64,000 nucleotides of DNA, taken from positions 62,283,564 to 62,347,563 of the forward strand of contig OX235279.1 in NCBI GenBank assembly GCA_944472155.2, read 5' to 3'. Of this stretch, positions 58,275 through 64,000 are shown piece by piece. Positions within the stretch are counted from its first letter, which is position 1. Each line of letters opens with the position of its first letter. The DNA comes from Trichobilharzia szidati (taxonomy: Eukaryota; Platyhelminthes; Trematoda; Strigeidida; Schistosomatidae). The notes beneath the pieces are model-generated. The model was not told the origin of the DNA. It ran no database searches and worked only from the letters and a program-made list of their open reading frames with translations. The translations under genes and the position numbers were made by a program.

Positions 58275-59360
58275 ACGCAGTCAATGACATGGAATTTACA
58301 AGACAAGAGGAGTCCGTGAAGAAAATCCTATTCTTGGGATTCTTAGTGAAGCAAACAAAGTCAGGAAATTTGGAAACTCAAGCTGATAGAAACTCAACTC
58401 ATGAGGACCAAATACTGGAATACAACTGCAACAATCCAATAACGCACAAAAGGAGTTGTATACAAAAACTATTCAAGAGAGCCGGGACTCATTACAGAGC
58501 TCCTACATTAAGAAAAATTGAAGAAAGACAGCTCATGGACGTCTTCCAAAATAATGAATATCTACGAAATTTCATCAAAAGACATATACCCCCAAGCCAA
58601 CCTAACAAATCAAAGGCCCCTAAAACAAAGCACAAATAAAATCACCTTACCACATATAAAGAACATCTCAGAAATCACTGCAAGACTCTTCACACCTTTG
58701 GGAATCGACGTCGCACACAAACCAAAAAAATTACTTCACTCACCTTTGCGTCAGCCAAAAGACTTAACAGTGAAAGAAGACAAAACCAACATCATCTACA
58801 AAATAAGTTTCAACGACTGCGAAAAACGCTACATTGGTCAAAATGGACGTCCCCTTCGTCTTCGTATCCATGATGATAAACTAGCCATCAAAAGACACGA
58901 CATCCACTCCCTCATATCGCTGCATACAGACAACCACAGACATCAATTCAACTGGGACAACGTTCAAATATTAGACAGAGGAAACACCGAGAATGCTAGG
59001 GAATTTTTATAAGCCTGCTATTCCAGTGAATCGTCAATCAATAGACACATTGACATAGAAAAAATTCACCAATCGATAAGAAGGAAATCTCACACACAAA
59101 CGGTCAAACGTCCAAAAAAGGAAGCAATCGGTACCAATACAAGTAGCCCGGAGGGGGCGGAAACACACAAAAACAACTAATCACGATCAAGGTCACCAGA
59201 AGAGATGACTGATAAACTCGTAGAGAAGTCTAAAATTCCACTTCAAATTCAAGTATGCGCTGAACACGGCATGAGGCGGTTAACACCTCAGAGGGAAGTC
59301 AACCAAACCAAGCCAGAACTAGATCTGGGTATATATAAAACCCCACAAAGAGTAACCAAC
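58275..59360 (+). mobile_element. Penelope-like element: RT thumb plus GIY-YIG endonuclease
   Basis: Plus strand: NNPITHKRSCIQKLFKRAGT (58430-58500), then after a frameshift ISEITARLFTPLGIDVAHKP, TNIIYKISFNDCEKRYIGQN, RIHDDKLAIKRHDIHSLI and NVQILDRGNTENAREFL to about 59010, then a stop and further homologous text NRHIDIEKIHQSIRR. IYK...RYIGQ with the downstream Arg is a clear GIY-YIG nuclease core. The RT palm is missing. Abuts the gypsy relic. Confidence 0.88.
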
Positions 59361-60297
59361 ATTACACAACAAGGATTTAATATGGCATGAGGCTGAAGCA
59401 ATAGACGTATTTAGAGGTCTCTGGGAATACAGGTATTTAAAACTATCAACAAATGTACCCTAAAACGAACCAACCAATATTGCCTTCTTCCTAACCAGTT
59501 ACAAGCTCTGACCTGGGTAGTTTTACCTTCAGTTGATAGTCTAATGGTTACGACTGTCATTTGTTATCAGCGGACATCAACAAGTAGATCATGGTGGTTG
59601 AGTAGATTCCCTACTGTGATAGTGACTGATACGTCAGCAAGTAGAAATATACCCTGCATAGGTTTGCGTAAGCCTACTTTCAGACTGACTTATTTGCTAC
59701 AGATGGTTGCAATAATTTCTTCACTTGCACTGTGTAGGCTGCAGGTAGGTTACCTATGGAGATCTGCCTCCGCAAAAGGGAGAAAGATAATTTCGGCACC
59801 TGTGTCCACCAAGTACCAGGTTAATCACATATCGGACGTAAAGTAGGCGGTTACTGCCACCGGCTAGGCGTGAAAACTCAGGTATCATACTAGATAAATT
59901 TCTCTTACGTGTTGTGAAACCGTCTTCCAACCACTCTAAGGACAATTCACGGAGAAATTATACCATTCCTGTGAGATGTATTCATCCATCTGACTCTAGA
60001 TCATAACACTGTTGATATTCCTCCCTATGTTCGCTAACCTGACCCTAACCTAAACAGACGAAAAGTAGCTGAGGCATAAGTTGTATAATGTATGCACCTA
60101 TACGAAGATATTTTTATTTTCTCTTATACCTTGATTTGAATGACCTTTAATGCGTCCTGAAGGTCAGCACTTGACAGTCGTTGACTTAGACTGTACTACT
60201 CTCGCTCTTAGAGCCCTTATACATAGAATACTCATTCTTCGGCCTGGACAAAGCTGATTTGCTGTCGTTACTTTACGGATATAAAAATTATAGTATA
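59361..60297. other. Intergenic, nothing recognised
   Basis: One short telomere-like patch near 60035-60055 (CTAACCTGACCCTAACCTAA). No gene. Confidence 0.5.
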
Positions 60298-60400
60298 TGT
60301 CGCCTTTATTGGATTAACCTAACCCTAAATTGTCCTTTGCTTAAAGCGCAACTTAATCTTTCCTGAATCTAAGCTATAACTTACCTGATATCCCATTTAA
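60298..60400. mobile_element. Merlin-type MITE, left part, interrupted
   Basis: Paralogous to 49098-49200: TGTCGCCTTTA, ACCTAACCCTAAATTGTCC, GCTTAAAG and TATCCCATTTAA. Broken by the Merlin inserted at 60401 and continued at 61321. Confidence 0.7.
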
Positions 60401-61320
60401 GGTAACTCTAAACTATAGCAGCCCAAACCAAGACTACCTAGCGAACGGTCAAATGACCTCGACAAGGACAAATGTGACTAATTAGAAGGCTCAAAAACGG
60501 CGCATAATTGTAATAAATCGTTTATATAGAAGTAATGCAATGCTAAAAATTAGTTTTTTTTAGGTGACTCCAAAAAACTTTCGATGGAATTAGTGTGAGT
60601 TCCATCAAAAGGATTGAGAAAACCATTTGTGTGGTTGACGACATGATGAATATGGCCGAGATTTCATAATTGACCGTAACTACTCCACTCATCTGTATGA
60701 ATAGTCGTTCCAGGCAGCACTAATCGCTGGATAATAGGCAATAATACATTTGCACTCCGATTAGGGATCGCTTCAATGTATCCTTTGCGGAGGGTGGTAT
60801 CATTAGATACCCATTACACATTGCTGATTTCCGCTTAATCTGCCGCGATTATATTTCTTACTGATTAACACGGTCTCATCAACATGAAGGATGACGCCAA
60901 CTCCTCCAAGTACTTAAGTCAGCGTGTCTATTTTCCAGGATGATAGGTCTCTGCAGTAAAGGTAATTTAGAATTTGATAAAAAAGTATCTAAGAAATCTG
61001 TAAACTAAAAAAGAACAATATACCTTCTCGAACTGATTTTCTGCTTCGACACTCACTGCACATGTAAAGAAAACCATCAATGCAGTTAGTGTATCTTTTT
61101 ATACGCATGACACCTCCATATTAACAAATTTTCAACCTTCCAATCAGTCCGCTCTCCAAGCAGTAATCAAAAACAAGCTTTGGAGTGAATTTGCACCGCA
61201 AAAGGTGTAGAGCGTTCATAATTACCTCTGAATAAACCGGAGTCACCTGATTGATTGCTCAAGGTCATTTGTCCGTTCGCTAGTTAGTTTCGGTTTGAGC
61301 TGCTATATTTTAGAGTTACC
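60401..61320 (-). mobile_element. Merlin transposon with 60-bp inverted ends, nested in MITE
   Basis: 920 bp. Ends 60401-60460 and 61261-61320 are inverted repeats, about 90% alike by eye (GGTAACTCTAAAC/A..., GCGAACGG-CAAATGACCT). Flanks CCATTTAA and CTATTTAA form an 8-bp duplication with one change. Minus-strand translation in broken frames: VHVDETVLISKKYNRGRL-like (first catalytic Asp), then pieces of IHTDEW- and HTNSIE-like blocks. Stops throughout. Ends differ from the Merlin at 52041 but share the inner motif GCGAACG...TGACCT. Confidence 0.82.
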
Positions 61321-61475
61321 CTATTTAATAGCAAAACACTTCTATGAGCGTATTTTATTGATGATGAGAACATAATTTGCGAGGTTTCACTAGCTTGCAC
61401 ATTGAGTGTTTCAAGGTCATTGGTGAGGTCGTTGGCAGTTACTGGTGCTCAACGTTTAGCTTGGCCCATGTACAA
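61321..61475. mobile_element. Merlin-type MITE, right part
   Basis: Continues the match to 49200-49321: CAAAACACTTCTATGAG, TTTTATTGATGATG, GTTTCAAGGTC, then TGGTGCTCAACGTTTAGCTTGGCC as the right inverted end. Confidence 0.68.
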
Positions 61476-61479
61476 ACTC

Positions 61480-62030
61480 GGTTAATAAGATATTCCAAGT
61501 GCTCAGATGACTTGGCGAAGCTTTTTGACGGGTGGTATTAAATATTGGAAAAGATTGCAGAAATTCCCTGTGATCCTCAAACAGCCTGGTATATATTTGG
61601 TAGGTGAACAGCTAAATAACTCTTCTTCTTACTAGATTTCAAAGTGTTCTTTCCCACATCAATGCATTCATCCAAATACTTTGGGACTATTTAAGCACTT
61701 TGGTTGTTACACAAAAGACACATCGCTGGTCAGAACAGTTTACAGGACGATAGTTAACAGCAGTACGGAGCAACGGCCAAATTTATTATTAAGATTTAGC
61801 AGGCATTTCGCAGCAGCTGCTGATCTGAGGCATAGTTATCATCATCAGTAAGTGGTTTTAGTTATTACCAAGTGCAAAATTTTAATGTAAATCATTTATT
61901 GAAAAAGGCTAAATGTCATCGACACGTCCTTTTGTTTTTGATAGATATAAATCTCGTGGTCTCATTCTGAATAATAAATTGCTTTTTAAGATTTCAGATT
62001 TATTGGTTGAGGATAGAAGGCTTGGAGCCT
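61480..62030. other. No gene; Penelope-end-like patch at 61780-61870
   Basis: The patch on the minus strand reads CTGATGATGATAACTATGCC ... GCTGCTGCGAAATGCC, the same CTGATGA-then-GAAA order as the spacer of 14652-14816. The rest is unrecognised. Confidence 0.4.
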
Positions 62031-62033
62031 ATG

Positions 62034-62400
62034 CTAATCCTTTTCTAGTAAATTTCTGTGGTTGTCCAAACCCTTCTTGAAAGAATCAGTTGAGGTTGCA
62101 GACACCACTTCTTCTGGGAGTCGGTTCCAAGAGTTTATGACTCGATGTGAGAACCAGTACTCAACAGCAATATGATTTCTCCTTGGCTTTTGAATTCTCC
62201 TGCTATGCCCTCTAAGGTGTTCCGACCTGGTGGGAAGGAAAAGAGAGAATAAGTCAGGTCCGTAGTCATCATTTAAAATTTTAAACATTGTGATTAAATC
62301 TCCTCTCTGACTACGGTATGACAAGGAGAAGAGATTTAAACTGTCTAGTCTTTCCTCGTATGATAAATAAGTCATTCCGAGAACCATACGTGTTATGCAA
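62034..62400 (-). mobile_element. LINE C-terminal end, 5'-truncated
   Basis: Open 117-codon minus-strand stretch: LSYEERLDSLNLFSLSYRSQ, RGDLITMFKILNDDYGPDLF and FSHRVINSWNRLPEEVVSAT, then DSFKKGLDNH and stop. Conserved last domain of CR1-like ORF2. No RT. Parallel to the broken copy at 11600-12060. Confidence 0.85.
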
Positions 62401-62499
62401 ATTCATTCCATTATAACTTGAGTGAATGAACCAGTCTGGGATAAGTTACTATAGGGGTCATGCTCATAGTATATTATTTAGTAGTAGTAAACACATGTA

Positions 62500-62581
62500 A
62501 CGATGGTCAGAGCGAAACGCTCAGAAAAATCTTGTTTTGATTTTCTTAACACGCTGGGATTAATTTAAATAATTTATAATG
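62500..62581 (+). repeat. Penelope-type 3' end, third copy
   Basis: GAGCGAAACGCTCAGAAAAATC then TTGTTTTGATTTTC, ACACGCTGGG and an AT-rich end; from 62533 identical or nearly so to both arms of 14652-14816. Confidence 0.7.
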
Positions 62582-63689
62582 GATGGTCACAGATGTTTGT
62601 GATGAAGATAAGTACGAAATAACTATCTAACACTACGTGGAAGCTTGAACGAGAACAAGTAATATGCTTTTCATAGCCTATGATATAATAGTATTTCGTC
62701 TGACTTAATGAATTTAGCCACGTTCGTAGTTTTCACACACCCCTCTGAGATCTACATCAACAGTCAGTAACTTCATGAATTTATTATATGCGCTCACCTT
62801 CAAGTGGCCATATGGCCACTGTGAGACATATGTCTCACATTTTTAGAGTAGGATAGAGCTAATCGATATATCGTACACACGTCAGGACATCGATAGCAGG
62901 ATATCATTTTGCTTCAAGAGGTGACACATGGTGGCGCATACTAGACGAGTCTTTTGTATGTGTCGAGATCGTGTCAGAAACTCACTTATTAGTGCTGACC
63001 ATCGTAAATAAGTCAATGTTTTTGATCACTTTACTCCTTATTCTTAAACTAGGAATCAATGCACACCGATCCTGTAGCATCATCTCACATTTGACGAGTT
63101 CAAAATCACACGTCAAACGTACCTAAGGTCTCACTTTAGCTGTGAGAAGACTGCATGTCATTAGCATCTATACGGGTGAGACTACTCTGGTAGCAAGTCA
63201 ATCTATGAGACTTCCGAATCAACTGCCATCACATCCATTTGTAAGTATGTAGTGAAATTAAACAAGAATGGTGACAGTCACTCGTGTTTACCACTTCAGA
63301 TGACAATTCATGAACTCTTACAAAGGTTAGAGCAGTGAACCCATTAGTACACTAGACTTCCTTAGAGCTCCATTCACATCCAGGCACTGTCACAGCATTC
63401 GTCGATTGGTGGAGTCAAACAGTGTCATCATGTGAACAAAAGTTTGGCAATCTTTGCAACGTTGACTTCAGTTGGAGGATCGATGTGCATATCCGACTCA
63501 GACCGGAGCTGGAGTGTGACAGCGGGCCAGTTGAACTCATTAAATTCTTTTGTCCGAAATTCCATTTATCGGTCCTGAGAAGTCGCTAAAATTTTATCTC
63601 TTTTGAGGGTTATTTCACTTCCCATAGCTTTTTAGAAATCGTTTCCCTAATAAGCCAAAATATTTAACAGGTATTACGCATTGTTTACG
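62582..63689. other. Intergenic, nothing recognised
   Basis: A short perfect palindrome-like stretch near 62810-62840 (GTGGCCATATGGCCAC, then TGTGAGACATATGTCTCACA). No gene. Confidence 0.5.
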
Positions 63690-63760
63690 TGCTTCGATGG
63701 TTCAGCGGTAGAATGCTGGCCAACCATGCACTTAGTTCGGGTTTTGTTGCCTGGGCGTTG
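63690..63760 (+). repeat. tRNA-Gly-like 5' half (SINE head)
   Basis: GCTTCGATGGTTCAGCGGTAGAATGCTGGCC follows tRNA-Gly through the D-arm and into the anticodon stem, then departs. No T-arm or matching 3' acceptor. The A-box is good (TGGTTCAGCGG). Confidence 0.55.
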
Positions 63761-64000
63761 CACTCCTATACGTTGCCTAGTAAAGAGGGGAGGTTGGGCT
63801 TGAGGCTAGCGACCCTCAAACTGTATAAAAGAATAACACGTCTGCTGCTGAAACTTCTCATCTCATGCTTGAAGCTCCATGTTCCAATGGGAACTCAAAG
63901 GAATAAAATAAACATTGTTTATGCCTCTAGTTTCAGGTTATCAACACCACTGGCAGATTAGTTATGATACCAGGCTTCCTCTGAATATATATGCCAGACA

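Noticed and set aside
1..64000. CRISPR arrays, operons, prophage, toxin or resistance genes
   Set aside because: None seen; gene structure with introns and the transposon content are eukaryotic.

Overview
The window looks like nuclear DNA of a blood fluke (Schistosoma or a close relative). The evidence is low GC, several 5'-truncated trematode-type retroelements (CR1/Jockey-like and RTE-like LINEs, Penelope-like elements with GIY-YIG domains, a Ty3/gypsy relic), Merlin-type DNA transposons, hammerhead-ribozyme SINE-like repeats of the Sm-alpha type, and a gene whose 5' introns are only 42 and 34 nt. No bacterial or organellar organisation is visible. Species is inference.

Only one cellular gene can be fully supported: a protein tyrosine phosphatase of the PTPN1/PTPN2 (PTP1B/TCPTP) class on the + strand, seven exons from 12354 to 25413, spliced in silico to 633 codons plus stop. 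It has the whole catalytic kit (phosphotyrosine loop, E-loop, WPD loop, HCSAGIGRSG P-loop, QTADQ Q-loop), then a long acidic and serine-rich linker, an arginine-rich helix and a C-terminal hydrophobic tail anchor, the same layout as ER-anchored PTP1B.

Layout: 1-2090 minus-strand LINE; 2091-6749 no recognised feature; 6750-10330 two plus-strand LINE relics; 10467-11537 a large palindrome made of two head-to-head Penelope 3' ends; 11600-12060 a LINE 3' end; 12354-25413 the phosphatase gene, whose introns hold a small Penelope palindrome (14652-14816), a second large Penelope palindrome (19948-21067), tRNA-like SINEs and an RTE 3' end (23351-24125); 25.5-34 kb intergenic DNA with Penelope, ribozyme-SINE, two solo LTRs with target-site duplications and a second RTE copy in opposite orientation; 34.1-46.7 kb Penelope, LINE and ribozyme-SINE relics; 47-49.3 kb a third solo LTR and a Merlin-type MITE; 50-55.6 kb a nest of LINE, Merlin and a MULE/FAR1-like domain followed by a degenerate telomere-like tract; 56-59.4 kb a decayed gypsy element joined to a Penelope element; 60.3-61.5 kb a Merlin inserted in a MITE; 62-64 kb LINE, Penelope end and a tRNA-Gly-like piece.

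The transposon sequences are broken by stops and frameshifts and none looks autonomous. Their value here is as a layered record: several insertions can be dated relative to each other because the target duplication or the uninterrupted paralogue lies in the same window. All boundaries were read by eye and may be off by a few to tens of bases unless a target duplication or splice site fixes them.
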